Of a DNA stretch of 64,000 bases, positions 1 to 10,583 are shown in pieces; within the stretch, counting starts at the first letter, position 1; every line of letters starts with the position of its first letter. The DNA lies in NCBI GenBank assembly GCA_015680685.1, contig MNCI01008572.1:401969-465968 (forward strand). The letters are read 5' to 3'. This DNA comes from Gnetum montanum. Lineage: Eukaryota; Streptophyta; Gnetopsida; Gnetales; Gnetaceae. A model generated the notes under the pieces. That model was not told where the DNA came from and did not search any database. It saw nothing but the letters and a program-made list of their open reading frames with translations. Both the position numbers and the translations under genes were made by a program.

Positions 1-1780
1 TTTGGCATCCTATCTAATCCAAAATTCACTACCTCGAAAGCTTGACTATCTGGATTTTTTATATCCTTTCTAGTAAGTAAATTTTTCTTGAACTCATGTT
101 CCAAGTCAATCATCCTTTTTGGAATGAAATTAACTTTAGAGTTTGATGATGTTTTAGGTATCACTTGACCCTCAAATTCTTGTTTGTTTTTCATAAATCT
201 TAGTACTTGATCATCATCATCAAATACTTGTAAATGTCTTATATTATATGGTACTGATGGATGATGTTTTTCTTCAATCATTACATCTTTGTAACTTTCT
301 ATTATTTGCATCTCCAATGCTGAAGCTACCTTTGCCAAATCATCTACTAGAAGATTCTCTACTTTGTTTATATGCTCTATTCAACAATGTTGAAAGTAAT
401 CTAACATCTTACAAGCAAGATGCTTATAACGTCTTAAGAATGAGCTCTGTACTACATACTTACCCTTTACTTGTTCACAAACTAATCTTGAGTCTCCTTT
501 TATAGTGATTACTCTTATCTTTTTATCTAGAGCTATTCTTATACCAATACATAAAGCTTCATACTCGGCCTTGTTGTTAGTACAAGAGAAAGATAGATGA
601 ATTGTCATGAGAATTTTAGGTGCATCATTCCTTAATATAACTATACCAACTCCTGCACCTTTTGAATTATATGAACCATTAAAGTATAACTCCCATTTAT
701 CCTCATTCTTTGCATGTTCTTTTTTAGAACTATAATTTTCTTAGAGTGTACAAATTTTGTTTTCAACACCTCCTTTTTCAACCATTTACTTTTTCCATTT
801 GAAGTAATGTTATCAATCATCAAAGGTTCACTATAGATGTATATTTGATTTGATTCTCCTTTCCAAGGTAGCCACATGTGAGAATAATCTGTTGATATGT
901 AACCTGAGAAATTCTTGCTCCAACTTCTACTCAATAAGAGACTATGTGAATCTAGTATATCTGCCACTCGTATAGTTACTCTACTTTTGACGCTGGGTTT
1001 AGAAGAAATTTCCAATAGAACATTTGATTATTGACCCACAATCTTCACTCTACTTTTATCCACTTGAACAATCTTTTTATTTGATTTTTCAAGAATCAAA
1101 CCAAGTTCCATACATATAGACAATGACATTATAGTATACGTAGCTCCAGAATTAATCAAATAATTGTGTAAGTAGTTATCCTTTAATTTTATTGTCAAAA
1201 TAAAAGGAGAAGCTTCCTTAGCATATGAGGTCTTTAATTTCTCATCATTATTAGACACATAACTTAATTCTAATTCTCTAACTCTCCTTTTACCTTTAAT
1301 GAACTCTAAAGCCTTCCTTTGTTGATCTCCTATTTGAAGCAACTGATAAAAGCTAATATTGGCCTTGACATGTTTAAGGTCTTCAATCAAATCATACTCT
1401 CCATCACCAATAAAGCTTGGTTTCTTTATCCATTTATCAAAAGACTGATTTGGAGTGCTTTGCTCTAGTTGATTGTCTTTACCATTATTCTTATCTCTTC
1501 TATTTAGCTTAAAAGCTTTTCTCTTAGTAGATGGATTAGTAATAACATTTGGGAATCTAGAAGTAGTTAATATTTCTTTTGATCAGAGACTATATCCATT
1601 TTCCTCATTATTATTACATTCTTCATCTGAAGAGATATCTTCTTCAGAACTTGATAGAGAAGAAGTATCACTAGATCCATTGCTAGAAGATTTACTTGCA
1701 TAATGAACACTAGATAACACATTATCAGATTCAATATCAAGAAAGTTGGACATAATTAGGTCACTTTCATCCTCATCTTC
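1..1780 (-). pseudogene. Element K pol fragment: protease, archaeal-type RNase H, pre-RT linker
   Basis: Read on the minus strand, residues from about 1390 downwards give a retropepsin-like domain (INSGATYTIMS, expected D-S-G-A; the catalytic Asp codon has become Asn), then its C-terminal part (LLLSRSW, near 930). A second RNase H follows at about 700-290, with TNNKAEYEAL, KGDSRLV and VDDLAKVAS standing for the E, D and D active-site blocks; the first Asp (FDG) reads ING. After that comes a linker (SVPYNIRHLQVF, then FIPKRMIDLEHEF) that in plant Tat-type elements leads into reverse transcriptase, which is cut off by the window edge. The order PR, aRNH, then RT is therefore seen or implied. 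A few stops and at least one frame change (near 1780, against gag) make it a pseudogene. Confidence 0.78.
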
Positions 1781-1782
1781 TG

Positions 1783-2829
1783 CTAATTAGTGTCTTGATG
1801 TTTATGCTTTCTATTTTTCCTTTCTTCCTTGATATTAACTCTTTCCAAGGCTTTTTCAAGCTTCACTATTTTGTTAGACATATCTCTCATTAATTGTCCT
1901 TTTTCAGATTCTACTCTTTCATGTTCTTGTTCTATCTTAACATGAGATGGACCTGGCAAAGCTTTAAATTGAGCAAAATCTTGAATAGGAATCATAACTC
2001 TTTCTTCTCTTTTTTGAATTACAATATTTTCTTTAGGATTCAAGTTCAACTATTTTTCTAACTGTATAGTTTCACTAAAGTAGTTATTTACTATAGTTAA
2101 TTTTGGAGTTCTCCTTAACCAAATTGAAATGTTGGGGTTGACAACCTTAAGATAAGTTTCTTTAAGAATTTCTTCTGATGGCCTATATTATCTTTGGAAG
2201 AGTTCACAAATTTGTTGAAACTTGATGTTAAAATCTCTAATTGACTCTTTAACTCCCTGTTTAGCTTGTACTAACCCACAGTATAGTTGTTGTTGATCTA
2301 ATTGATTACCAAAATAGGCTAAGAAAAGATTCTTCATGTCATACAAACTTGTAATACTATTACTTGGTAAGTTTAAATACCAACTCTGAGCCATATCCTT
2401 TAAATTTGATACAAACAACCTACAAGCTTGATCTTGATGTTGAATATTTGCATGAGCTAAAGCTAACTCAAACATGTGAATATATTCTTTAGCTAAATAA
2501 GCTTTTCTAGGAATGAAAGGCTCAGACAAATATTTGTAAACTACCTTAGGAATATCATTGTAATTTTGAAATCCTAATGGTGTAACTCTTTTCCAAGGAT
2601 TTTCCATCCTATTCCTTTGGATAGTTGAACTCTTAGACTTTCTAGATCTTCTCTTATAAATCGATAAACCAGATATAATGGGTGATCTTCTTGATCTTCT
2701 AGTTTTCACTTCACTACTTGTTCCCAATTCAAAAAATTTCTTTTGTTCTTCTAATGAAGAATCAGTCTTAGAATCAAGAATTTCTTTTGAAACTTTTAAA
2801 TTTTCCAAACTATCAATCTTCTTGGTCAT
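1783..2829 (-). pseudogene. Element K gag (capsid) remnant
   Basis: One frame from an ATG at 2829 runs to 1783 with only a couple of stops (near 2188 and just above 2049). The first 100 residues are charged and Arg/Ser-rich. A retrotransposon gag core follows (AQSWYLNLPSNSI, then LYCGLVQAKQGVKESIRDF), with the usual W-Y/F and Q-G-x-x-E-S-x-x-x-F pattern. The tail (about 2040-1783) is predicted coiled coil, rich in E, K and R. A Ser/Asp/Glu-rich stretch continues in another frame to the protease. Gag would form the particle that packages the element RNA. No zinc knuckle is evident. Confidence 0.75.
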
Positions 2830-3037
2830 GAACTGAAAATAGTATTTAATTTCTTAAGCCTTTATAGTAACAAAGAATGGTTGATGTGCTAAAATTATAA
2901 AGCTTATGAACTTAGAGGCCAAATTTTCAGCCCTACTTCTAGCGCAAAAATAACTATTGGCGACCATTTGGGATGCGACCACCAACAAGTGTCCTTGAAT
3001 AGGATTTAGGTGCTTGCTGGTCTCTGGCAACACCAAG

Positions 3038-3052
3038 GCCCAGATACCTCCA
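3038..3052 (-). other. Probable primer binding site of element K (tRNA-iMet type, degenerate)
   Basis: The minus strand reads TGGAGGTATCTGGGC, close to the initiator-Met primer site TGGTATCAGAGC used by many plant LTR elements. It lies about 210 bases upstream of the gag ATG. The match is partial, so the call is tentative. Confidence 0.4.
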
Positions 3053-4500
3053 AATAGACTTAGTAGTTAATGTGAGTATGTGTGTGTGTTGTTGTGGTGT
3101 GCTGTTATGAAAAATGAAATGATTGGGTTGTGTGTAAAACTATAAATGACTTATCTTAAAGAGATTTAGCAAACTTTGCAAAGTACTGTGAGTTGTTGAG
3201 AGTTCCTATTTTGTTCAATTGCCTAGTCTAGGAAATCCTTATAATACCTATTTGTAACAAATAAATGTTTGCAAAAACATTTGAGCACAACTCTGTGAAT
3301 CTACTTCTAATTTTCCCCAGAGAAAGAGATAGTTCCACAAAAAACTAGAAATAGAGCGAGATTCAATGGAAATAGAAAGAAGAGAAAAATAAAGCAGATT
3401 TGTGTAAAGATCTCAAATGTTTAAACAAGGTAAAATGATATGAGTAAAAAATTCCCAATAAAGCTATCCCAAATTCAATAACTACAAATTGTTCAAGCTT
3501 CCAAGGCTAAAATAAGCAATTTCTTCAAGACAATCCTACTATGCTACCCAAAAAATTGCTGCGTAAACTATCACATACCAAACACTATTTTGGCTAGATA
3601 ATAGATGTCAACAATTGCATTCAACAGAACCTTCAAAAGACTTGACAATTTATGATTGAAATACCACAGAGATTCACTTTAAAGATAAAAGAAGCTATTC
3701 TGGTCCTATCAAAATACCAAATATTTTCTGAACCCTCTTGACTATTGAATCATTCAATGGCTTGACTACATGCAGAAGCTCTTACAAAAATCTCAATAGT
3801 GGTTCTTATACATTGCACAATAATAAAATTCACTACTAAAATGCTCTTAAGGCTTTCAAAAACAAGCTCTTTTACGACAAAAGTTTAATAAAAATTTTCT
3901 ATCATGCAACAAGAACAATAAGAGCAATCTAAAAATCCCAAAATTACTTGCCAAGCATGATGCTATCTAAACCACTAGCTAAACAATTTAAATAGAATAA
4001 AAATAAGCATAACTCACAGGACTATGACAAAGAGGCTGAAATGTTGCCTTTAACAAGTCATCTTACAAGCAATATTTTAGAATGTCTTCTTTACAAATGC
4101 TATTGCCCCCCTTTTTTGGCAACCAAGATCCTTGAAGCCTTTTTATAGGGTCTCATAGGTAGTTAGATATTATAAAATATCCTGGGTAACTTCTTTCTCA
4201 AGTAAGGAATTTATAACTTTCCCAACAAGTTAGGAGATATTACTTGCCCAACAAGTTAGGAAGTTATAACTTATACATGAATGTAGGAGAAAATCATGCT
4301 AACATTGGCATGTGTCTTTATAAACTTTACAAATATTTTTTTCATTATGATAATTTTAGGAAATAAAGCCAAGATCTCCATAAAATAAGCACTCCGTAAA
4401 ATTGTCATTTTATTTTTGTTTCATGTGAGAAAATATGCTAAAACTATTTTTAGCCACCAAACCATGTGAAATTGGAATTTTATTTTGTTACTTTGATTTT
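3053..4500 (-). mobile_element. Element K 5' LTR (outer end not resolved)
   Basis: Non-coding A+T-rich sequence lies between the probable primer site and the PPR pseudogene. On the minus strand CCCTATAAAAAGG at 4138-4149 is a good TATA box, so transcription would start near 4110 and U5/R would be about 1 kb long. Upstream of the TATA box (4221-4272) are two copies of CCCAACAAGTTAGG 26 bases apart, followed by the 12-base palindrome AAGTTATAACTT at 4261-4272. The LTR start was not found; 4500 is a guess. Confidence 0.5.
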
Positions 4501-4799
4501 GCACATTCAAGTTTTGTACTTGCTTTTAGCGATGACGGTTTTTCTCAGAATAAGCCATAACCCTGATTCATTAGTTAAATAATCTCTTGGTTTTGTTGAT
4601 TCAGTTGTGCACCTGTCTCATTGTGTCTTCATGTCTCTGTAGCCGCACTTGATGGATTGGTAATGACGATGATGAACGCGTTGGCGTCGGGTGCTACGAT
4701 GTTTGGTAATTTCTATTTGCAGGTTTATCATTGTAAGAATCCAGATGTGAAAACATTTTCATTAGCGAGATCGAGAAAAAAGTCTACAATTAAGTGAAC

Positions 4800-5835
4800 C
4801 GTGGACCATGGGAGTCTTCAAATGGCCAACCTTAATATACCCAGTCACAATTGCATTCTATGAGACCACATCCTTTTTGTCAGTCTCCCAAAAACTACTA
4901 CGGCAGAATCCATGGCGCCACACTTGGAGTACAAAGAAACCAAGGCATTTCTCATAGTGAGGACCGATTCCAATCCTTTCTTGATAACCAATGAATGAAT
5001 CTGCTAGCCGCAAGAGATGTTTTCCAAGTTTCCACAAACGCTGAGAGCATTCGAGTAGGTAAAATAATCCATTCTCAGACCTTGATGCCGCATTTCGAAA
5101 AATAGTTGCAGGGAATCCTAGTTGTAGCCGTGCTGCTCGTAGCCATCAACATGGTCCATGTAACTTCATCTGCCTCAGACATTTTACAACTCTTAGCATA
5201 CATATCGATCATAGTGTTCCTCACCAAATAAGATGCATTGACGCCAAACTTGACAACCATTGAATGAACCTGGCTCATGAGCAATTGATCTCTGATTCCT
5301 ACACATGCTTTAAGAATGCCTCCAAATGTGAAGGCATCAAGATTGAAGCAGCCCTATTTTTGCATCTTGGAAAAAGCTTTAGAGCTCCCGATTCCATGCC
5401 ATGGTAGGATGCATGGCTTGAAATCATGGCATTCCATGATATCTGATCATGGCATGGCATTCTTCAAAACAGCGATAGGGCCATGGCTATGTTTCTAGAC
5501 TTGATGTAACCGACGATCATGGTTGTCCAGGAGACTGTGTCTTTCTTGGGAATTTGGTGAAACACTCGGCATGCATCCTCGGATGTGCCGCATTTCTGGT
5601 ACATGTTGAGGAGTTTGTTACCAATGTAGCTCTGTAATTTGGCTCCCTTCTTGATGAGGTGGGCATGCACTGTCATGCCTGAAAGTAAGGAATTCATATG
5701 AACACTATGCTACAGCATATGATAGTAGTGATCGTAGTAGTCCACAGTGTTGAAGAAGAAGAAGAAGTGGTGAATGTGACTAGGGAAATCCCATACTTTC
5801 TTGCTATTCATGGCTTTGCAACTGGGAGTAGCCAT
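4800..5835 (-). pseudogene. Pentatricopeptide repeat (PPR) protein pseudogene, PLS type
   Basis: The minus strand from an ATG at 5835 (MATPSCKAMNSKK) encodes successive PPR motifs. These are MTVHAHLIKKG, NKLLNMYQKCG and DTVSWTTMIVGY (5697-5464), then DAFTFGGILKACVG and VHSMVVKFGV (about 5350-5230), NTMIDMYAK, then YFTYSNALSVCGNL, IHSLVIKKG, ALVSLYSKCGAMDSA and a final VVSxNAIVTGY whose Trp codon is a stop (TGG to TAG, near 4862). There is also an in-frame TAG early (about 5706) and at least two frame breaks. Plant PPR proteins bind organelle RNA for editing or splicing. The gene is truncated, its upstream region is replaced by element A, and no C-terminal E/DYW domain is seen. Confidence 0.85.
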
Positions 5836-5939
5836 TGCCAATCCCGAGTCATATCCTGCATTTGAAACAAAACAGAAACCCTGCTATGTTTTTCCTTGTT
5901 GATATATTCAAGATTTTCATTGCTGATTTAAATGTAGAT

Positions 5940-6285
5940 TATATACAAAGTGTTTGACAAATTTCCTTTTTCCAGTGTCTCTACTTTTGTCATCAATAAA
6001 CATTACTGTGATGTCCAATTCTCAATTCTTATACTGCAAAAACCTTTAATCAATTTTATCATGTCAACCTATTTCATGAAATGGCCAAAATGTGCCAACA
6101 CCATTATCATCTACAAACCTGATAGCCTAGGCAAGAAACAACCTTTCAACATCCAACAAATAAAACCTTTCCATGAGTGCAAGCCAACCAACTCAACAAA
6201 CACCTCACCAGATGGAAAACCATGCTTTATCTTTTGGATCTCCCCCTTTCAAATTAGTCATGGGGGAGATGGCCACCCATACTAA
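5940..6285 (+). pseudogene. Element A integrase C-terminal fragment
   Basis: An open frame from 5950 to a TAA at 6283-6285 matches, residue for residue over its second half, the end of the element F polyprotein on the opposite strand (IIIYKPDSLGKKQ here, MIIYKPDSPNKKQ in F; both end in SHGGDGHPY then stop). It is the region after the integrase catalytic core that carries the SH3-like fold. Everything upstream in element A is missing, so this is a 5'-truncated copy. The first half is poorly conserved. Confidence 0.7.
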
Positions 6286-7660
6286 CACTTTTCGCGGCTC
6301 CTCAATTTTTAGCTTTTTTATTTTACACATTTTTTTTTACAATTTTTTTTCATCTTCTTTATTTTACATATTTATATTTTTCAGATTATTGATCTTTTCT
6401 TAGTTTTTGTTTTACACCATTGTTAATATATTCAATATCTGTTGTCTACTATTTTATTTTCTTTTATGGTTATGTTTGCTTATGTTTGATGTGTTTCTAT
6501 ACTTTTTCTACTAATAAGGTGGCAGTTACAATGGTAATGCACTACTTGATGATGGTATGTTTTATTTGTAATTTGATTGTTGATGTCTGGTTTTTGACTT
6601 TGAACATCGTTACTAATGATTGGGACATGGTTTCTTTTCATGTAATAGGCAGTGAGTCCACATCATCCACCCATCCACATACTCTATGGTTTTTCTTGTT
6701 TTGAAAGCATGCAGTCTCTTCTTCATTAATGCAACTTTAATAAATTGGTGACTTGTGTAGTTTTTAGAATTGGAAAGGAATCAAATGTTTGGACAAGGTG
6801 TGGCTTCAAAGGAATGCAATATTCTTCGTATTTTTCTATTTTCCTATGTGAAGGAGTATTCTCGTAAGCTCCTCACTATTCCACATGATTTCATAATAGG
6901 AAGTCAAATAAGTCCTTGCATCGTGTGGTCCTCATTACAAAAAAAAGATGAGGATTCAAAGCACACCCATTGGACAAAATAAATGCAAAAATGCATGGGT
7001 CTTTTCATGGTGTGGTTCCCATTCAAAAAAAATATGGAATTCAAAGCACACCCCTTAGACTAAATAAAATGGATATGAGAACTAGTTATGCGACTTGTCT
7101 TGTTTCCTCTAACTAAGGCCCTTTCTCACTTCCTACCTTCACTCCAATTTGGAATGGTGGTTGTTTTGTGGGAACATCCTTGTGTCTCAGAGGATGAACT
7201 AGCCTTAGAATGTCAATGCAAAGTCATTGAAAGTGGTTGGTTTTGATTTGGACTAAGGATGGATCCTACCAAGTCATTTAATCACAAACTCCACAAGGGA
7301 CTACAAGTGACCATAATTAGGAACTCCATTAGACTCTCTTTGTCATGCATCTATGCTTTTCGTGCCTCACCTCATTGTTAGTTTCATGTTTTGATTCAAT
7401 GTTCTTGTTTGATGTGTCGGGTTTCTCAGTTAGTTACTTTTGGATTTTTGTACTTAACTTTCCATAACCATTAATCATCCATGGTGCCCATAGACTCCTT
7501 GGTTTGAAGTTATGCAAGGGCATAAAAGGCCTGTGCCTACTTTGGGGAGGACCCAATTGCATATCTTTTGATTTGGTTAAGTTAAGTTCTTTATTCTTAG
7601 ACATTGTTATATTCAAATTCTTTTTATTTAACCCATCCATGTCATTTAATTTTATGCACC
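6286..7660 (+). mobile_element. Element A 3' untranslated internal region, left part
   Basis: Non-coding, but alignable along its length with the reverse complement of element F 42206-40860, for example the stretch with ATGCAAGGGCATAAAAGGCC near 7513. It contains a roughly 95-base tandem duplication (about 6925-7075), each half with an inverted repeat around an A-run (CCTCAT...ATGAGG in the first half). Short open frames here are not conserved in F and were left out. Element B interrupts it. Confidence 0.7.
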
Positions 7661-7665
7661 TTCAC
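7661..7665. repeat. Target-site duplication TTCAC, left copy (element B)
   Basis: TTCAC directly precedes the TG that opens element B and recurs directly after its closing CA at 15855-15859. In the uninterrupted relative (element F, reverse complement near 40866) the site reads GCATCTTCAAAACTATT, with a single copy, confirming a 5-bp duplication made by integrase. Confidence 0.9.
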
Positions 7666-8121
7666 TGTACTGACCGAAATCGTCGGTGCAAGGCTGGAAC
7701 GTTACGAGCACCAAAAGATCTACGGACAAGCACAGTCGACCCTGCCTCCGCTTGAGGGCAAGTTGGAACGGACGAAGGCAGAGTGCCTTGAATGATCCGC
7801 ACGCGGATCAAACAAGGACTTCCCCAACGTTTGCCGCTACAACACGTTGGGTTATACGTAAACAATGCACGTTAAATGTAAACCGTAAACAAGCACGATA
7901 ATGTAAATGAGCTTGTAAACGTAAACTAAAAAACAAAGAAAACTGGGCAAAATGTAAACTGTTTTGTATTGATAATTGATTACAAAGTGCACCGGTCCAA
8001 ACGCAGTTGTGGCTTTGACACAAGGCGGACGAAAGGCCCCAGCTCCGGTTTGCAGCGTAATTGCTCTTGGTCTGCTCTGTTAGAAATTTTTTGTCCCCCC
8101 GTGAAAACGTGGAAAACTAGG

Positions 8122-8132
8122 CTATTTATAGG
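8122..8132 (-). promoter_or_regulatory. TATA box of element B 3' LTR
   Basis: CCTATAAATAG on the minus strand, in the expected place after U3. The equivalent in the 5' LTR is at 15028-15038. Confidence 0.75.
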
Positions 8133-8189
8133 GGTAGGGTTACCAGGGAAATCGGACTGGGAGACACGTGGCGTATAGACTGGGCGTGC

Positions 8190-8545
8190 ACATTTAGAAA
8201 CTTGGTATACGCTGGGCGTATACGCTACATCAGGCCAGCGTATATGCTGGGCGTATACGCTAGACTTGCTGGGCATGTGAACTTGGGTGGACGCTGGGCA
8301 TAGACGCTGGGCGTATACACTGGACTTGCTGGGCGTGTGAACTTGGGTGGACGCTGGGCGTAGACGCTGGGCGTATACGCTGGGAGTAGACGCTAATGGA
8401 TGCTGGCGTATACGTTAGGCGTATACGCTGAAACACTGTAGCATTTACGCTGAAACACTGTAGCATTTACGTTGGAGCACTGTAGCAGTTACGCCGGAGC
8501 ACTGTAGCAATTACGCCGGGGCGTACACGCTGGGCGTATAGGAAT
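8190..8545. repeat. Palindrome array in U3 of element B, 3' LTR copy
   Basis: A cluster of the perfect 12-base palindrome AGCGTATACGCT and variants (GCGTATACGCTGG, GCGTAGACGCTGG) sits just upstream of the TATA box, interspersed with ACACTGTAGC units. A longer unit beginning ACTTGCTGGGC occurs twice (8268-8350). Short open frames across it only translate the repeat (YAQRIRPA-like peptides). Confidence 0.9.
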
Positions 8546-8950
8546 GGAAGATCATCATTTGGAGCCCAAAATTCGATTTTCAAGTGCCTGTGACCTACTG
8601 GGGACCCTGGGGAAGGTCCTGGGGGGTCTAGACACTCCACTTTAGCATTTTTTGAGGAGTTTTTGAGCCCCAAAAGTTGCCATACGCTGGGCCTTACGCT
8701 GGGCATGTGTAGGCTAGCATACAGGATGCATACCTAGTGAAAACCAAGTATTTTGAGCTCAAAATTTACCAAGTTTGATGCCAGATGTCATCGTAGTCTT
8801 CTGTGGGACCGAGGGAACTTTTACTTGCTTGCTTTGACTTCGTTTGATGCTATTTTGAGGCTTTCAAGCTTGGTCATGCTAAGGACCCACATGACTTAGC
8901 TTAATTTCTGTCTTCAAGTGTTAGCCAAATTTTTTTTTTGTGGTGTTTCA

Positions 8951-8963
8951 TTGGCCCCTCTTT
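8951..8963 (-). other. Polypurine tract of element B
   Basis: AAAGAGGGGCCAA on the minus strand directly abuts the 3' LTR start. This is where plus-strand DNA synthesis is primed in LTR elements. Confidence 0.85.
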
Positions 8964-10095
8964 GTTGATGTCTGGAGGAATTGACCCGAGAGGCATCGAC
9001 AAAGAAGTACAAAACACCACAAGCAAACTCGGTAGAGACATTGTTCTTTGGCACTTGGCCAGATGTCATCGCACTGTGTTCAAAAGTACTTGGGATTGGG
9101 AAATGGAGCTTGTAGTTGGATTGGGAGATGGAAATTATGGGGATTGGGAACTGAGCAAGGGATTGCGCATGGTAAAGGGGATGCTCTGGTGCGTATACGG
9201 GTCATGCTGATCCTTGTCAATAGCCATTATTTAGCAGACTCGGAATCAAGGCATGAGATGTGCATCCTTTGGCAGAACAAGACTCTTGTTTAGTGTTTAA
9301 GAGGACTTGTTGGCCATGTGATGGTGGGTTATGTTCTCTGGAGGAATAGGCTCTTTGTTTGGTGTTGAAGAAAAGCTGTTGGTGGAGAGCCAAAGCTGCG
9401 CAATGAGATGTTACTTAAGCTTTTGAGACATGAGTGTTTGTTTCCAAGACAATTACCTTCCCACCTGGGGCTTATGGGAAGTGCCAGGGGGCTTGTGGTT
9501 CATTTTGCTCTTTGCTCTTTTCTTTTTCTTTCTTTTTCTTTTTTGTTTTTGCTCTTTTTTTTTCTTTTGTTGTTTTTTTTTTGTTTTGGGCAAGAGCTTT
9601 CTTTCAATTTTGCACTCATGCTCATGTGCCATATTGTGTGTTGCAGTTGCTTGAGAGTGTCATAGCATGTAACAGTAGGCTCAAATTTTTGGGGTGTACT
9701 AGGTGTATCTGGGAACTGTAACCGGTTAGGAAATGGAGTAAGAGTATTGGGGAAATGGAGGATGTATTGGGAACTTGGAATGTACTTTTGACCAGATTGA
9801 TTAACCTGGTTGCGTGCTTCAGAAACAATGTGGCACCTTGTCACCATGATGAAGTGTATCGATGTACGAGCACCACTGGGTGTCATCCTGCAAACACAAC
9901 TCCAAGAAGACAAGAAAACCACAAGTGAATGTGTTAGCATACACTTCAGGCATGAATGTGACTGATGCAAATGGAGACGCCATGTGAAACTTGAGGCAAA
10001 CAGAATGAGCAGCAATAGTGTTGTCAAAGCCGGTGTGATGAATGATGCAGGCATGTCAGTAATTACAGTAGTAGATGAATGTGCTAGAAATGATC
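8964..10095 (-). mobile_element. Element B non-coding 3' internal region
   Basis: No pol domain is recognisable on either strand. A pyrimidine run at about 9503-9588 (purine-only in the sense strand apart from a few bases) gives a spurious Lys/Arg/Glu-rich frame on the minus strand. The region is what remains where pol would be expected. Confidence 0.7.
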
Positions 10096-10100
10096 TGGCC

Positions 10101-10367
10101 AGTTTATAGTCTTAGCGGACTGTCATGGGTTAGTTTTACGTCATAACCCGTTGGACGTTGCCAGTTTATCGTCGTAGCGGACGGTACAATGCTAGTTTAT
10201 AGTCATGGAGGACTATGAAGAGGCAAGCTAGTTTATAGTCTTAGCAGACTCTGGTGAATGAGTGTGACAGTTTAGTGTCATGTCAGATAGAGCTCTGTGG
10301 TGTCGGTTTATCGTCATGACGCCAGGACATTCTGTGGTATTAGTTTTAAGTCATGATGCCAGGACTT
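10101..10367. repeat. Hairpin repeat array, GTC/GAC type (8 units)
   Basis: Units begin at about 10101, 10132, 10163, 10194, 10230, 10269, 10305 and 10342. Each opens AGTTTA or AGTTTTA and continues as a short stem-loop. Stems vary but stay paired: AGTC/GACT, ACGTC/GACGT, CGTC/GACG, ATAGTC/GACTAT, AAGTC/GACTT. The loop is TTAGCG or a variant in the shorter units. On the minus (sense) strand the same unit reads ...CTATAAACTGG. Confidence 0.8.
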
Positions 10368-10504
10368 TTCTGTGGTGGATGCATGCATGTGCGTTCGTAC
10401 GATCCTGTAAACAAAAGCAACTAGAGAAAACAATGTTAAATAGCCACTACAAACAACATGAATTGAAATGCACAAGTGAATAGAAAATAATGTGAAAAGG
10501 TGGT

Positions 10505-10583
10505 AGTTTAAGGCCTTTTCGGGCCAGGTGTTCTAGTTTAAGGCCATTTCGGGCCATGGTTTAGTTTAAGGCCTTTTCGGGCC
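10505..10583. repeat. Hairpin repeat array, GGCC type (3 units)
   Basis: Units at 10505, 10535 and 10563 read AGTTTAAGGCC, a TTTTCG or ATTTCG loop, then GGCC. They are the same design as the array to the left with another stem. The last unit contains the stop codon (TAA, 10566-10568) of the gag-protease frame. A related unit is found in element D at 33752-33772. Confidence 0.8.

Larger units (their letters stand above)
7666..8950 (-). repeat. Element B 3' LTR
   Basis: It opens TGTACTGACC and closes GTGGTGTTTCA on the plus strand (minus sense TGAAACACC...GGTCAGTACA). In minus sense the U3 (8950 to about 8133) carries a palindrome array, then a TATA box at 8122-8132 (CCTATAAATAG), then R-U5. 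GTAAAC repeats occur at 7857-7925. It is richer in G+C and CpG than its neighbours. Confidence 0.9.

Noticed and set aside
8260-8706. Minus-strand frames with repeated YAQRIRPA-type peptides (also 15131-15363)
   Set aside because: They are translations of the palindrome array in the LTR; reading frame and composition follow the DNA repeat.
9500-10054. 184-codon minus-strand frame with a Lys/Arg/Glu-rich end
   Set aside because: The basic tail is the translation of a polypurine run; the rest shows no domain, and it extends into non-coding element sequence.
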